Below, piece after piece: positions 1 through 8,838 of a stretch of DNA of 64,000 nt. Each line of letters opens with the position of its first letter. Positions within the stretch are counted from its first letter, which is position 1. A program made the translations under genes and the position numbers. A model generated the notes under the pieces. That model searched no databases and was not told where the DNA came from. It saw only the letters and a program-made list of their open reading frames with translations. This stretch comes from Nonomuraea spiralis (lineage in GTDB: Bacteria > Actinomycetota > Actinomycetes > Streptosporangiales > Streptosporangiaceae): NCBI RefSeq assembly GCF_014648435.1, contig NZ_BMRC01000011.1, forward strand, positions 248,001 to 312,000. The letters run 5' to 3'.

Positions 1-12
1 GCGCCGAAGGTC

Positions 13-819
13 GTGACCGCCCGCCATCCGTCACGCCTGCTGGCCGCGCTCGGCGTGCTGGTGCTGCTGGCGATGGCGGCCAACGCCCTGGTCACCAACC
101 CGGCGTGGGAGTGGGACGTCGTCGGGGCGTACCTGTTCGCGCCCTCGGTGGTGCGTTCGGTGCTGCTCACGCTGGAGCTGACCGCGCTCGGCATCGGGCT
201 CGGGTTCGCGCTCGGCACGGTGCTCGCCCTCATGCGCCTGTCGCCCAACCGGCTGTTGTCGTCGGTGGCGTGGGGGTACGTGTGGTTGTTCCGGTCGGTG
301 CCGCTGATCCTGCAACTGCTGTTCTGGTACAACCTGGCGCTGCTGTACCCGAGGTTGTCGTTCGGGGTGCCGTTCGGGCCCGCCTTCTTCGACGTCGGGA
401 CGATGGACCTGATCGGGCCGCTCACCGCCGCCGCGCTCGGGCTCTCGCTGCACCAGGCCGCCTACGCCGCCGAGATCGTCCGCGGCGGCCTGCTGTCGGT
501 CGATCCCGGCCAGCGGCAGGCCGCGGCGGCACTGGGCATCCCGAGGGTCCGCAGACTGTTCCGGATCATCCTCCCGCAGGCCATGCGGACGATCGTGCCG
601 AACGCCGGAAACGAGATCGTGGGCCTGGTCAAGGGCACTTCGGTGGTCTACATCATGGCCCTGCCCGAGCTGTTCTACCAGGTGCAGGTGATCTACAACC
701 GCAACGGCAGGGTGATGGCGCTGCTGCTGGTCGCGACCATCTGGTACCTCGTCCTGACGACCACGCTCTCGATCGGGCAACACTTCCTGGAACGCCACTA
801 CGGCAGGGGCCGCTCATGA
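13..819 (+). CDS. Amino-acid ABC transporter permease (HisM/GlnP type)
   Basis: Inner-membrane permease of a polar amino-acid importer. The 268 residues hold several hydrophobic segments (roughly 10-30, 45-70, 85-110, 130-155, 225-250) and the EAA-type coupling loop around 'GQRQAAAALG', where the partner ATPase docks. The first in-frame start is GTG at 13, but the frame is open to the window edge and the ribosome site is poor, so the true start may lie outside the window. Its stop overlaps the ATG of the ATPase gene at 816, and a binding-protein gene follows, giving a permease-ATPase-lipoprotein operon. The exact amino acid carried cannot be read from sequence. Confidence 0.88.
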   Translation: MTARHPSRLLAALGVLVLLAMAANALVTNPAWEWDVVGAYLFAPSVVRSVLLTLELTALGIGLGFALGTVLALMRLSPNRLLSSVAWGYVWLFRSVPLILQLLFWYNLALLYPRLSFGVPFGPAFFDVGTMDLIGPLTAAALGLSLHQAAYAAEIVRGGLLSVDPGQRQAAAALGIPRVRRLFRIILPQAMRTIVPNAGNEIVGLVKGTSVVYIMALPELFYQVQVIYNRNGRVMALLLVATIWYLVLTTTLSIGQHFLERHYGRGRS

Positions 820-1571
820 TGGTCGAGCTGGCCGGCGTGCACAAGAGCTTCGGCGCGCTGCACGTGCTCAAGGGCATCGACCTGCGCGTACGTCAGGGCG
901 AGGTGACGGTGGTGCTCGGCCCGTCCGGCTCGGGCAAGTCCACCCTGCTACGCGTGATCAATCACCTGGAAAAGATCGAACGCGGGACGGTCACGGTCGA
1001 CGGCGAGCTGCTGGGCTACCGCCGGTCCGGCGACAGGCTGTACGAGCTGCCCGAACGCGACATCCTCCGCCAACGGGCCGGCATCGGCTTCGTCTTCCAG
1101 AACTTCAACCTCTTCCCCCACCTGACCGTCAGCCAGAACATCGCCGAGGCCCCGCTGTCGGCCCAGCGCCGCCCGCGCGCCGAGGTGGCCGAGCTGACCG
1201 CCCGCCTGCTCGACCGGGTCGGCCTGGCCGACAAGGCCGCGGCCTATCCGCGCACGCTCTCCGGCGGCCAGCAGCAGCGCGTCGCCATCGCAAGGGCGCT
1301 GGCCCTGGAGCCCAAGGTGGTGCTGTTCGACGAGCCCACCTCCGCGCTCGACCCCGAGCTCGTCGGCGAGGTCCTGGAGGTCATGAAGGACCTGGCCCGC
1401 AGCGGCACCACCATGATCGTCGTCACGCACGAGCTCGGCTTCGCGCGCGAGGTGGCCGACACCGTCGTGTTCATGGACGAGGGCCGCATCGTCGAGCGCG
1501 GCCCGGCCGCCCAGGTCCTGGACGCCCCGCGTCACGAACGCACCCGCGCCTTCATCGGCAAGGTCCTCTGA
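816..1571 (+). CDS. Amino-acid ABC transporter ATP-binding protein (GlnQ type)
   Basis: Cytoplasmic ATPase energising the upstream permease. The 251-residue protein has Walker A 'GPSGSGKST', the ABC signature 'LSGGQQQR', Walker B 'VVLFDEPT' and the switch histidine in 'VVTHE', all in the usual order and spacing, so it should be active. Length matches the GlnQ/HisP family (about 240-260). ATG at 816 overlaps the permease stop, indicating translational coupling; ATG at 819 is an alternative one codon later. The binding-protein gene follows 14 bases downstream. Confidence 0.93.
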   Translation: MMVELAGVHKSFGALHVLKGIDLRVRQGEVTVVLGPSGSGKSTLLRVINHLEKIERGTVTVDGELLGYRRSGDRLYELPERDILRQRAGIGFVFQNFNLFPHLTVSQNIAEAPLSAQRRPRAEVAELTARLLDRVGLADKAAAYPRTLSGGQQQRVAIARALALEPKVVLFDEPTSALDPELVGEVLEVMKDLARSGTTMIVVTHELGFAREVADTVVFMDEGRIVERGPAAQVLDAPRHERTRAFIGKVL

Positions 1572-1585
1572 CCCAAGGAACCGCC

Positions 1586-2548
1586 ATGCGTCTCATCGCC
1601 GTGCCCGCACTCCTGCTGCTCCTGTCCGCCGCCGCCTGCGCGGGCGAGCCCGCGCTCGTCCCCGAGGCCGTCCCCGCCCCCGCCGGGCGCACCATCGACA
1701 CCGGTCCCGACCAGAAGCGGGTGCGCACCGCCGAGGTCGCGGGCATCGCCGCCCGGGTGCCCGCCGAGATCGCGCGGGACGGCCTGCTCACCGTCGGCTT
1801 CAGCGGCGGCGACGGCACGCCGCCGCTGGTCTTCCCGGCCAGTGACGACACCACGCTGATCGGCGTGGAGACCGACCTCGCCCAGCTCGTGGCCGACGTG
1901 CTGGGCCTGGAGCTGTGGTCGGAGCGGTCGTCCTGGGAGAACCTGTTCCTCGGCGCCAGGTCCGGCAAGTACGAGCTCGTCCTCAACAACGTCACCGTCA
2001 CCGAGGAGCGCAAGGACGTCTACGACTTCGCGACGTACCGCGTCGATCAGCTCGGCTGGCAGGTGCCCGGCTCCAGCCCGATCAGGAAGATCTCCGTACC
2101 GGCCGACATCGCCGGGCTGCGCGTCTCGGTCCGTTCGGGCACCAACCAGGAGAAGATCCTGCTCGACTGGGACGAGCAGAACAGGAAGGCCGGCCGCAGA
2201 CCGGTCGAGATCCTCTACTACCAGAAGTACGGCGACGTGCTGCTCGCGCTGAAGTCGGGGCGCGTCCAGGCGTACTTCGGGCCCAATCCGACCATCGCCT
2301 ACAACGTCGCGATCAGCGGGGACTCCAGGATCGTGGGCACCGCCTCGGGCGCCGGGCCGGGCCTCCAGGGGCTCATCGCGGCGATGACGAAGAAGGGCAA
2401 CGGCCTGATCGGGCCGGTCGGCGAGGCGCTGAACACGGTGATCAGGAACGGCACGTACCAGCAGGTGCTCGACCGGTGGGGGCTGGGCAACGAGGCGGTG
2501 CCCGAGTCCAGGATCAACCCGCCGGGCCTGCCGCGCCAGAAGGGGTGA
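1586..2548 (+). CDS. Amino-acid ABC transporter substrate-binding lipoprotein
   Basis: Extracellular solute-binding protein (SBP_bac_3 type) for the permease and ATPase just upstream. Its N-terminus is a lipoprotein signal with a hydrophobic run and a cysteine in 'SAAACAG', so it should be lipid-anchored outside the membrane. The family core is recognisable: 'GVETDLAQLVADVLG' and 'TVTEERKDVYDFATY' are characteristic of polar amino-acid binding proteins. At 320 residues it is slightly long because of a linker of about 70 residues after the lipobox. ATG at 1586 follows an AAGGAA ribosome site. The ligand is unknown. Confidence 0.88.
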   Translation: MRLIAVPALLLLLSAAACAGEPALVPEAVPAPAGRTIDTGPDQKRVRTAEVAGIAARVPAEIARDGLLTVGFSGGDGTPPLVFPASDDTTLIGVETDLAQLVADVLGLELWSERSSWENLFLGARSGKYELVLNNVTVTEERKDVYDFATYRVDQLGWQVPGSSPIRKISVPADIAGLRVSVRSGTNQEKILLDWDEQNRKAGRRPVEILYYQKYGDVLLALKSGRVQAYFGPNPTIAYNVAISGDSRIVGTASGAGPGLQGLIAAMTKKGNGLIGPVGEALNTVIRNGTYQQVLDRWGLGNEAVPESRINPPGLPRQKG

Positions 2549-2638
2549 ACGCCGGCGGGCGGCTGCCTTTCGTGGCGAGTCTGTGACCCTCGGTGGGCTT
2601 GACGGGCCTCCTCCCTTCCTCCTATAAACACTCTAAAG

Positions 2639-2653
2639 CCACTAAATAAGTGG
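2639..2653. promoter_or_regulatory. Candidate operator upstream of the sulfonate-type ABC operon
   Basis: A perfect inverted repeat, CCACT-AAATA-AGTGG, lies 16 bases before the ATG at 2670, in an AT-rich island (from about 2620) that stands out in this GC-rich DNA. The operon ends with an Rrf2 regulator gene, and Rrf2 proteins bind short AT-rich palindromes, so this may be its autoregulatory site. Binding is inferred. No clear terminator was found between 2549 and 2638. Confidence 0.4.
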
Positions 2654-2669
2654 GAAATAGGGAGAAGCA

Positions 2670-3734
2670 ATGAACGCTCGCAGGGTTCGCGTAACGGTGG
2701 CCACCCTGGCCGCCCTGGCGCTCACGACCATGGCGGCCGCCTGTGGGGGCAGCGGCAGCCCTGCGGACACCGGCGCGAAGAGCGGAGGGGCCGACACGAC
2801 GCAGGTGCGTCTCGGCTTCTTCCCCAACATCACCCACGCCACCGCCCTGGTCGGCGTGGAGAAGGGCATCTTCACCAAGTACCTCGGCACCGCGCCCAGG
2901 ACCAGCACGTTCAACGCCGGTCCGGCCGCGATCGAGGCCGTGTTCTCCGGCGCCATCGACGCCACCTATGTCGGCCCCAACCCGGCCATCAACGCCTGGT
3001 CGAAGTCGAAGGGCCAGGCCATCAAGATCGTCGCGGGCGCGGCGTCCGGCGGCGTGTTCCTCGTGGTCAAGCCCGGGATCAACTCGGTGGAGGACCTCAA
3101 GGGCAAGAAGATCGCCACGCCGCAGCTCGGCAACACCCAGGACGTCGCCCTGCGCTACTGGCTGACGGAGAAGGGCATCAAGACCGACACCAAGGGCGGT
3201 GGCGAGGTCTCGATCGTGCCCCAGGAGAACTCCCAGACCATCCAGACCTTCGCCACCGGCGACATCGACGGCGCCTGGGTGCCCGAGCCGTTCGCCAGCC
3301 GCCTGATCAAGGAGAGCGGCGGCAAGGTGCTGGTGGACGAGCGTGACCTGTGGCCGAACAAGCAGTTCGTGATCACCCACCTCATCGTCCGCCAGGAGTG
3401 GGCCAAGGAGCACCCCGACCTGCTCAAGAAGCTGATCGAGGCGCACGTCGAGGCCAACGACGTCATCGCCAAGGACCCGGCCGGCGCCGCGCAGACCGCC
3501 AACGCCGCCCTGCAGAAGCTCACCGGCAAGGCTCTCAAGCCCGAGGTGCTCGACAGCGCGTTCAAGAACATCACCTTCACCAACGACCCGATCGCCTCGT
3601 CGCTGGTGGGCAGCGCCGAGCACGCGACGAAGGTCGGCCTCCTCGACCCGGTCGACCTGAACGGCATCTACGACCTCAAGGTCCTCAACGAGGTCCTCGC
3701 CGCCAAGGGCCAGCAGGCCATCTCCGACAAGTAG
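2670..3734 (+). CDS. Sulfonate/nitrate/taurine-type ABC substrate-binding lipoprotein
   Basis: Periplasmic-type binding protein of the SsuA/TauA/NrtA family, 354 residues. The N-terminus is a lipoprotein signal with Cys in 'TMAAACGGSG'. The mature start 'VRLGFFPNITHATALVGVEKG' and the later 'FATGDIDGAWVPEPFASRL' are family hallmarks. ATG at 2670 is preceded by GGAG at 2661-2664. The ATPase and permease genes follow at once, and an Rrf2 regulator closes the operon, which suggests a sulfur- or nitrogen-source importer. The ligand (alkanesulfonate, nitrate or another small acid) cannot be fixed from sequence. Confidence 0.88.
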   Translation: MNARRVRVTVATLAALALTTMAAACGGSGSPADTGAKSGGADTTQVRLGFFPNITHATALVGVEKGIFTKYLGTAPRTSTFNAGPAAIEAVFSGAIDATYVGPNPAINAWSKSKGQAIKIVAGAASGGVFLVVKPGINSVEDLKGKKIATPQLGNTQDVALRYWLTEKGIKTDTKGGGEVSIVPQENSQTIQTFATGDIDGAWVPEPFASRLIKESGGKVLVDERDLWPNKQFVITHLIVRQEWAKEHPDLLKKLIEAHVEANDVIAKDPAGAAQTANAALQKLTGKALKPEVLDSAFKNITFTNDPIASSLVGSAEHATKVGLLDPVDLNGIYDLKVLNEVLAAKGQQAISDK

Positions 3735-3746
3735 GAGGCGTACACG

Positions 3747-4553
3747 ATGTCCGCTCCGCTCACGGAGCAGGCCACCGGCCGGATCGAGGGGCAGCGTCCC
3801 GCGATCCGGCTGGAGGCCGTCTCCAAGATCTACGGCCAGGGCCGGACGGCCCTGCTGGCCCTCGACCAGGTCTCGCTGTCGGTGGCCCCCGGCGAGTTCG
3901 TCTGCCTGCTCGGCGCCTCCGGCTGCGGCAAGAGCACGCTGCTCTCGCTGGTGGCCGGGCTCGACCGGGCCACGGCCGGCCACATCGACGCCGACGACAG
4001 CCGCGTCGCGCTCATGTTCCAGGAGCCCGCGCTGTTCCCCTGGCTGACCGTCTCGGCCAACGTCGAGATGGCGCTGCGCGCCAAGGGCGTGGGCAAGCAG
4101 GAACGCCGGGACCGGGCCGCCGAGTTCCTCGACATCGTCCACCTGGGCGGGTTCGGCAAGAAGCGGCCGCACGAGCTGTCCGGCGGCATGCGCCAGCGCG
4201 TCGCCCTGGCCAGGGCGCTCGCCCAGGACGCCGACGTGCTGCTGATGGACGAGCCGTTCGGCGCCCTGGACGCCATGACCCGCGACCTGCTGCACGACGA
4301 GCTCGAACGCATCTGGCGGGAACGTTCTCTGTCGGTGTTGTTCGTCACCCACAACGTGCGCGAGGCCGTACGGCTCGGCGACCGGGTCGTCCTGCTGTCC
4401 AGCCGGCCGGGGCGGGTGGTGGAGGACTTCCCCGTCGAGCTGCAGCGGCCCCGCCGTACCGACTCGGGCGAGGTGGCCGAGCTGGCGGGGGAGATCACCG
4501 GCCGCCTCCGCCAGGAGGTCCTGCGCCACGCCCGCCAGGAGGAGCCCGCATGA
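3747..4553 (+). CDS. Sulfonate/nitrate-type ABC transporter ATP-binding protein (SsuB/TauB)
   Basis: ATPase of the SsuB/TauB/NrtD family, 268 residues, with Walker A 'GASGCGKST', signature 'LSGGMRQR', Walker B 'VLLMDEPFGALD' and switch 'VTHNV'. The 'DEPFGALD' sequence and the 'SRPGRVV' segment are typical of nitrate/sulfonate/taurine ATPases. It lies 12 bases after the binding-protein gene and its stop overlaps the permease ATG by four bases (ATGA), so the three proteins are expected to be made together. Start ATG 3747 has a GGAGG ribosome site. Confidence 0.92.
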   Translation: MSAPLTEQATGRIEGQRPAIRLEAVSKIYGQGRTALLALDQVSLSVAPGEFVCLLGASGCGKSTLLSLVAGLDRATAGHIDADDSRVALMFQEPALFPWLTVSANVEMALRAKGVGKQERRDRAAEFLDIVHLGGFGKKRPHELSGGMRQRVALARALAQDADVLLMDEPFGALDAMTRDLLHDELERIWRERSLSVLFVTHNVREAVRLGDRVVLLSSRPGRVVEDFPVELQRPRRTDSGEVAELAGEITGRLRQEVLRHARQEEPA

Positions 4554-5413
4554 CGACGACGGACACCCACGCCCAGCAGCTCGCCGGCCTCGACGCGCTG
4601 GAACTGGGCACCGGCCACCGCGCCGGTCTGGCCTCCCGGCTGTGGTCCGGCCTGTGGCCGATCGCCTCGGCGGTGGTCATCGTGCTGGCGATCTGGCAGG
4701 CCGTGGTGTGGGCCGGCTGGTGGCCCGAGTACGTCTTCGCCGGCCCGGTCACCACGCTCTCCGAGCTCGGGCACCGGCTCGGCGACCCCGAGTTCTACAC
4801 GGCGCTGACGGTCACCATGCGCCGCGCGGTGACCGGGTTCGCGCTGGCCATCGCCGTCGGGCTGGTCGTCGGCGCGCTGGTCTCGCGGATCGGGCCGCTG
4901 CGCCGGGCCACGGGCTCGCTGATCACCGGGTTGCAGACGATGCCGTCCATCGCCTGGTTCCCGCTGGCCATCCTGCTGTTCGGGTTGTCCGAGAGCGCGA
5001 TCCTGTTCGTGGTGGTGCTGGGCGCCGCGCCGTCCATCGCCAACGGCCTGATCGCCGGGGTGGACTACACGCCGCCGATCCTGCTGCGCGCCGGGCACAT
5101 GCTCGGCTTCCGCCGGATCTCGCTCTACCGGCACGTCATCCTGCCGGCCTCGCTGCCGTCGTTCCTGGCCGGGCTCAAGCAGGGCTGGGCCTTCGCCTGG
5201 CGCTCCCTGATGGCCGGCGAGCTGCTGGTCATCATCGCCAACCAGGCCTCGCTGGGCGAGCAGCTCCACTACGCCCGCGAGCTGGCCGACTCACCCGGCC
5301 TGCTCGCCACCATGATCGTCATTCTGGTCATCGGCATCGTGGTGGACCGCGTCTTCGGCGTGGCCGACGGCGCGTTGCGCCGCCGCTGGGGCCTGCACCA
5401 GGTGAGCACCTGA
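4550..5413 (+). CDS. Sulfonate/nitrate-type ABC transporter permease (SsuC/TauC)
   Basis: Integral membrane permease of 287 residues for the upstream ATPase and binding protein. Hydrophobic segments begin at 'SAVVIVLAIWQAVVWAG' and recur to the C-terminus; the EAA loop is 'AGHMLGFRRISLYRHVILPA', which matches the family. ATG 4550 overlaps the ATPase stop as ATGA. An Rrf2 regulator gene follows 13 bases downstream with no visible terminator, so it is probably cotranscribed. Confidence 0.9.
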   Translation: MTTTDTHAQQLAGLDALELGTGHRAGLASRLWSGLWPIASAVVIVLAIWQAVVWAGWWPEYVFAGPVTTLSELGHRLGDPEFYTALTVTMRRAVTGFALAIAVGLVVGALVSRIGPLRRATGSLITGLQTMPSIAWFPLAILLFGLSESAILFVVVLGAAPSIANGLIAGVDYTPPILLRAGHMLGFRRISLYRHVILPASLPSFLAGLKQGWAFAWRSLMAGELLVIIANQASLGEQLHYARELADSPGLLATMIVILVIGIVVDRVFGVADGALRRRWGLHQVST

Positions 5414-5426
5414 GCAGTAGACGGTC

Positions 5427-5837
5427 ATGCGGATCTCCGCCAGAACTCAGTACGCCCTGCGCGCCGCGGCCGAACTGGCCGCCGCGCCGCCGGGCCCCAT
5501 GCCCGCCGAGAAGATCGCCACGGCCCAGGGCATCCCGCGCAAGTTCCTCGACAACATCCTGCTCCAGCTCCGCCGGGCCGGTCTGCTGCACAGCCAGCGC
5601 GGCCCCGACGGCGGCTACTGGCTGGCCAGGCCCGCCGGCGAGATCACCCTCGCCGACATCGTGGTGATCGTCGAAGGGGTCTCCGAGGGCGGCGACCACG
5701 GGGGATACCCCGGGGTCGCCAGCCCGCTCGCCGAGGTGTGGAGCGCGCTGCGCGACCACGAGGAGATGATGCTGGCCGACATCACCCTGGCCGACATCGC
5801 CGGGGCGAGCGTGCGGCTGGGCGACGAGTCCCGCTAG
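5427..5837 (+). CDS. Rrf2-family transcriptional regulator
   Basis: Winged-helix DNA-binding protein, 136 residues, with the family N-terminus 'MRISARTQYALRAAAELA', the recognition helix near 'IPRKFLDNILLQLRRAGLL' and the wing 'SQRGPDGGYWLARP'. It contains no cysteine at all, so it cannot be an iron-sulfur Rrf2 of the IscR/NsrR kind and more likely senses a metabolite or partner protein, as CymR does. It sits at the end of the sulfonate-type ABC operon and probably controls it. Its stop overlaps the convergent response-regulator gene by four bases. Confidence 0.9.
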   Translation: MRISARTQYALRAAAELAAAPPGPMPAEKIATAQGIPRKFLDNILLQLRRAGLLHSQRGPDGGYWLARPAGEITLADIVVIVEGVSEGGDHGGYPGVASPLAEVWSALRDHEEMMLADITLADIAGASVRLGDESR

Positions 5838-6481
5838 CCCGCCACCCGGTTCTCCCAGGCCCACGCGATGATCTCGACGCGGTTGCGCACGCCCAGCTTG
5901 TCCAGGACGGCGGAGATGTGGCCCTTGACCGTGCTCAGCGAGATGCACAGGTCCCCGGCGATCTCCCGGTTGGTACGCCCGGCCGCCACGGCCCGCACCA
6001 CGTCGGTCTCCCGCTCCGACAGCGGACGCACCGCCCCCTCGGCCCGCGGCGCCCGCCCGGCCAGTCGGCCCAGCAGGCGCGGCGTGATCGACGGCGAGAT
6101 CAGGGCGTCCCCGCCGCTCGCCGCCCGTACGGCCTCGGCGAGCAGGGCCGGGCCGGCGTCCTTCAGCACGAACCCGGCCGCGCCGCCGCGCAGCGCGTCG
6201 TAGACGTACTCGTCGAGGTCGAAGGTGGTGACCACGACCACGGGCAGCGGGTCGGGCACGCCGGGGCCGGCCAGGGCGCGGGTGACCGCGATGCCGTCCA
6301 TGCCGGGCATCAGGATGTCCACGAGGCACACGTCGGGGCGTACGCGCCGGGCCAGCTCCACGGCCTCCTCGCCGTCCCGGGCCTCGGCGACCACGCGGAT
6401 GTCGGGCTGGTCCTCCAGGATCAGCCGCAGGCCCCGGCGGACCATCGCCTGGTCGTCGGCCAGCAGCACGCCGATCGTCAT
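5834..6481 (-). CDS. NarL/LuxR-family response regulator
   Basis: Two-component response regulator of 215 residues. The receiver domain carries the acidic pair D9-D10, the phospho-acceptor D55 in 'DVCLVDILMPGMDG', the conserved T in 'VVVTTFDLDEYV' and K in 'FVLKDAGP'. The C-terminal LuxR helix-turn-helix is 'LSERETDVVRAVAAGRTNRE' and onward. The ATG at 6481 overlaps the end of the histidine-kinase gene by four bases, so the pair is translationally coupled. It is convergent with the Rrf2 gene. Target genes are unknown; the divergent DUF418 gene is a candidate. Confidence 0.93.
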   Translation of the reverse strand: MTIGVLLADDQAMVRRGLRLILEDQPDIRVVAEARDGEEAVELARRVRPDVCLVDILMPGMDGIAVTRALAGPGVPDPLPVVVVTTFDLDEYVYDALRGGAAGFVLKDAGPALLAEAVRAASGGDALISPSITPRLLGRLAGRAPRAEGAVRPLSERETDVVRAVAAGRTNREIAGDLCISLSTVKGHISAVLDKLGVRNRVEIIAWAWENRVAG

Positions 6482-7623
6482 CGGCGTGCTCCGAGGGGGA
6501 GCGCGGCCCGGACCGACCAGCCGCCCTCCGGGCGCGGGCCCGCGCGCAGGGTGCCGTCGAGGGCCTCGACGCGTTCGCGCATGCCGAGCAGGCCGTAGCC
6601 GCCGCGGTTCCGGGACGGCGGCGTGGGCGGGGCGTCGTCGGCGACCTCGACGACGACCGTGCCGCCCCCACCGGCGATCTCGACGGTGACCGAGCGGGCG
6701 CGGGGGGCGTGGCGGGCGACGTTCGTCAGCGACTCCTGGACGATCCGGTACACGGTGCTGGTCACCTCCGGCGGCCAGTCCTCCGCGTCGGCGGGGCCGC
6801 GCAGGGTCACGGGCGGGCCGTCGAAGCGGTCGATCAGGTCGGTGAGACGGCCGGGCGGCCCGGGTACGTCGTCGGCCGCCTCGCGGAGCAGGCCGACGAC
6901 GCGGCGCAGCGCGGACAGGGCCCCGGTGCTGGCCTCCTCGATGTCCTCCAGCGACTCCTCCAGAAGGCCGGAACGCCTGCGGGCCAGCAGTCTGGCGGCC
7001 TGGGCCTGCAGCACGATGCCGGTCATGTGGTGCGCGGCCACGTCGTGCAGTTCCCTGGCCAGGCGGCGGCGCTCGTCGTGGCGTACCCGGTCGGCGGCCG
7101 CCCGGCGGCGTTCGGCCAGCAGCCTCAGGCCGCCGCCCACGGTCACGGCGGCCAGCCAGCCGCCCGCGTTGAGCACCACCACTGACCCGTTGTGCGCCAT
7201 GGGCGCGCTCGCGGCGGCCACGAGGAGCCCACCGGCCGCGACGGCGCCGGCCGGCCGCGCGGGCAGCGTCCTGACGGCCGACCCGACCAGCACGGACAGG
7301 CCCAGCGCCATGCCCGGCCCCGGCTCGTTCGGCAGATCGGCGGCCGCGGCGACCACGACGGCCACCACCGCGATCCCCAGCCCGGCCGCGGCCGTCCACA
7401 CCCGGCCGCGGCGGCGGGTCAGGGCCAGGGCGCACACCGCGGCTCCCGCCGCGATGTCGAACACCCAGTAGCCGCCGCCCCAGCTCGCGGCGATCAGGCG
7501 GGCCCAGAAGACCAGGACGACGACGGCCGCGACCCCGAGCGCCACCTCCGCCGTCACGGCCGCGCCGCCGTGCCCGGCCCGCCCGCCCGGCCAGGCGGAC
7601 GCCGGCAGGTTCCCCACGTTCAC
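6478..7623 (-). CDS. Sensor histidine kinase (HisKA_3, NarX-like)
   Basis: Membrane histidine kinase of 381 residues, partner of the following response regulator. Hydrophobic helices fill roughly residues 22-165, with little extracellular loop, so sensing may be within the membrane. The phospho-acceptor lies in 'RRRLARELHDVAAHHM' (about residue 190), and the ATPase domain ends with 'GGYGLLGMRERVEALDGTL'. Two GTG starts are possible: 7623, very close to its GGAG site, or 7617 with better spacing. The signal is unknown. The intergenic region 7624-7742 faces the divergent DUF418 gene. Confidence 0.92.
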   Translation of the reverse strand: MNVGNLPASAWPGGRAGHGGAAVTAEVALGVAAVVVLVFWARLIAASWGGGYWVFDIAAGAAVCALALTRRRGRVWTAAAGLGIAVVAVVVAAAADLPNEPGPGMALGLSVLVGSAVRTLPARPAGAVAAGGLLVAAASAPMAHNGSVVVLNAGGWLAAVTVGGGLRLLAERRRAAADRVRHDERRRLARELHDVAAHHMTGIVLQAQAARLLARRRSGLLEESLEDIEEASTGALSALRRVVGLLREAADDVPGPPGRLTDLIDRFDGPPVTLRGPADAEDWPPEVTSTVYRIVQESLTNVARHAPRARSVTVEIAGGGGTVVVEVADDAPPTPPSRNRGGYGLLGMRERVEALDGTLRAGPRPEGGWSVRAALPLGARR

Positions 7624-7742
7624 GTCTCCAGGCTAGGGAGCCGGGCCCGTCCGCCACACCGGCCGAAAGTACGGTCGAGCCGGCCCGAACCCTGCTTTCG
7701 ACCCTCCCCGCGCCCCGCGCCGCCACCGCAGGATGAGGCCCC

Positions 7743-8759
7743 ATGCCCCAAGAAGACCCGCGGCACGCCCGCACCCTGCCCCCGCCCGCCGCCCCCGGCC
7801 GTCCGCGCATCATCGCGCTCGACGTCGTACGCGGGTTCGCCCTGTGCGGGATCCTGCTCGCCAACGTCCAGCCGATCTCCCACATCGGCACCACCGCCGT
7901 CACCGAGGCGCAGGCGACGATCGACGACGCCGCCCGATGGCTGGGCCTGCTGGTCGAGCAGCGCTTCTTCCCGATCTTCTCGCTGCTGTTCGGCGTCGGC
8001 TTCTCGTTGTTGCTCGACTCCGCGGGCCGGCGCGTACCCCGTCCGCGGGTGTTGCTCGTACGCAGGCTCCTCGTGCTGCTCGTCATGGGTCTGGCGCACA
8101 TGTTCCTGTTGTGGCGCGGCGACATCCTGACGATCTACGCGCTCGTCGGACTGGTGGTGCTGCTGCCCTCGACCTGGCTGCCGCGCTGGGCCGTGGCCGG
8201 GCTCGCCGTCGTGCTGGTCGCCGCGGCGATGATCGTCTTCGGCGGCGGCACCATGATCGTTCCTGGCCTGTTCCTGCTGGGCTCGGCCCTGACCAGGTAC
8301 GGCGTCATCGCCCGGATCGAGAGCTCCACCCTCGTCCCGGCCCTCCTCGCCCTGCTCTTCGGCGCGGGCACGGCCGCCACCCTCGTCCTTCAGGGCAGCG
8401 CGGAGGGCCTCCCGATGGCCGCGTCCGGCCTGGCCATGGCCGGCCTGTACGTGTGCACCCTGCTCGTCCTGCTCAGGACCCCGTTGCGCCCGGTGCTGCG
8501 CACCCTGTTCGCCCCGCTGGGCCGCATGGCGCTGACCAACTACCTGAGCGCCACGGCCCTGGTCCTGATCGTCGGCAAGGTGGTCGGCGGAAGGCCCGAG
8601 GGCTGGTCGCTGGCCACGATCGTGTCGATCGCCGCCGTCATCCTGGTCCTGCAATGGGTGTGGTCCACCCTCTGGCTGCGCCGGTACCGCTTCGGCCCGA
8701 TGGAGTGGTTGTGGCGCTGGGCCACGTGGGGGAGCCGGCCCGCCCAGCGGGTCCCGTGA
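7743..8759 (+). CDS. DUF418 family membrane protein (YeiB-like)
   Basis: Polytopic membrane protein of 338 residues. It opens with the family motif 'RIIALDVVRGFALCGILLANV', has about eight hydrophobic segments and ends with the DUF418 signature around 'GRMALTNYLSATALVLI'. DUF418 proteins have no firmly assigned biochemical function; some resemble acyltransferase membrane proteins. It is divergent from the two-component genes and may be a target. It is followed by a sigma-factor gene after about 80 bases. Confidence 0.88.
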   Translation: MPQEDPRHARTLPPPAAPGRPRIIALDVVRGFALCGILLANVQPISHIGTTAVTEAQATIDDAARWLGLLVEQRFFPIFSLLFGVGFSLLLDSAGRRVPRPRVLLVRRLLVLLVMGLAHMFLLWRGDILTIYALVGLVVLLPSTWLPRWAVAGLAVVLVAAAMIVFGGGTMIVPGLFLLGSALTRYGVIARIESSTLVPALLALLFGAGTAATLVLQGSAEGLPMAASGLAMAGLYVCTLLVLLRTPLRPVLRTLFAPLGRMALTNYLSATALVLIVGKVVGGRPEGWSLATIVSIAAVILVLQWVWSTLWLRRYRFGPMEWLWRWATWGSRPAQRVP

Positions 8760-8784
8760 GGCCGTAGAAACCTGGGTGACTTCT

Positions 8785-8811
8785 GCAACCCTTTGCCCCG
8801 CCGTCCGCGTT
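8785..8811 (+). promoter_or_regulatory. Candidate ECF-type promoter for the sigma/propeller operon
   Basis: GCAAC at 8785-8789 and CGTT at 8808-8811 are separated by 18 bases, resembling the AAC...CGT pattern of ECF sigma promoters. Transcription would begin near 8818, just before the ribosome site at 8822-8829. Such a promoter would fit autoregulation of the downstream sigma gene. The call rests on two short boxes and is weak. Confidence 0.28.
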
Positions 8812-8838
8812 GGGAACGGGCGAAGGGAGATCACTATT

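Noticed and set aside
2622..4529. 635-codon minus-strand frame across the sulfonate operon
   Set aside because: Low-complexity shadow of the ABC genes with no recognisable domain.
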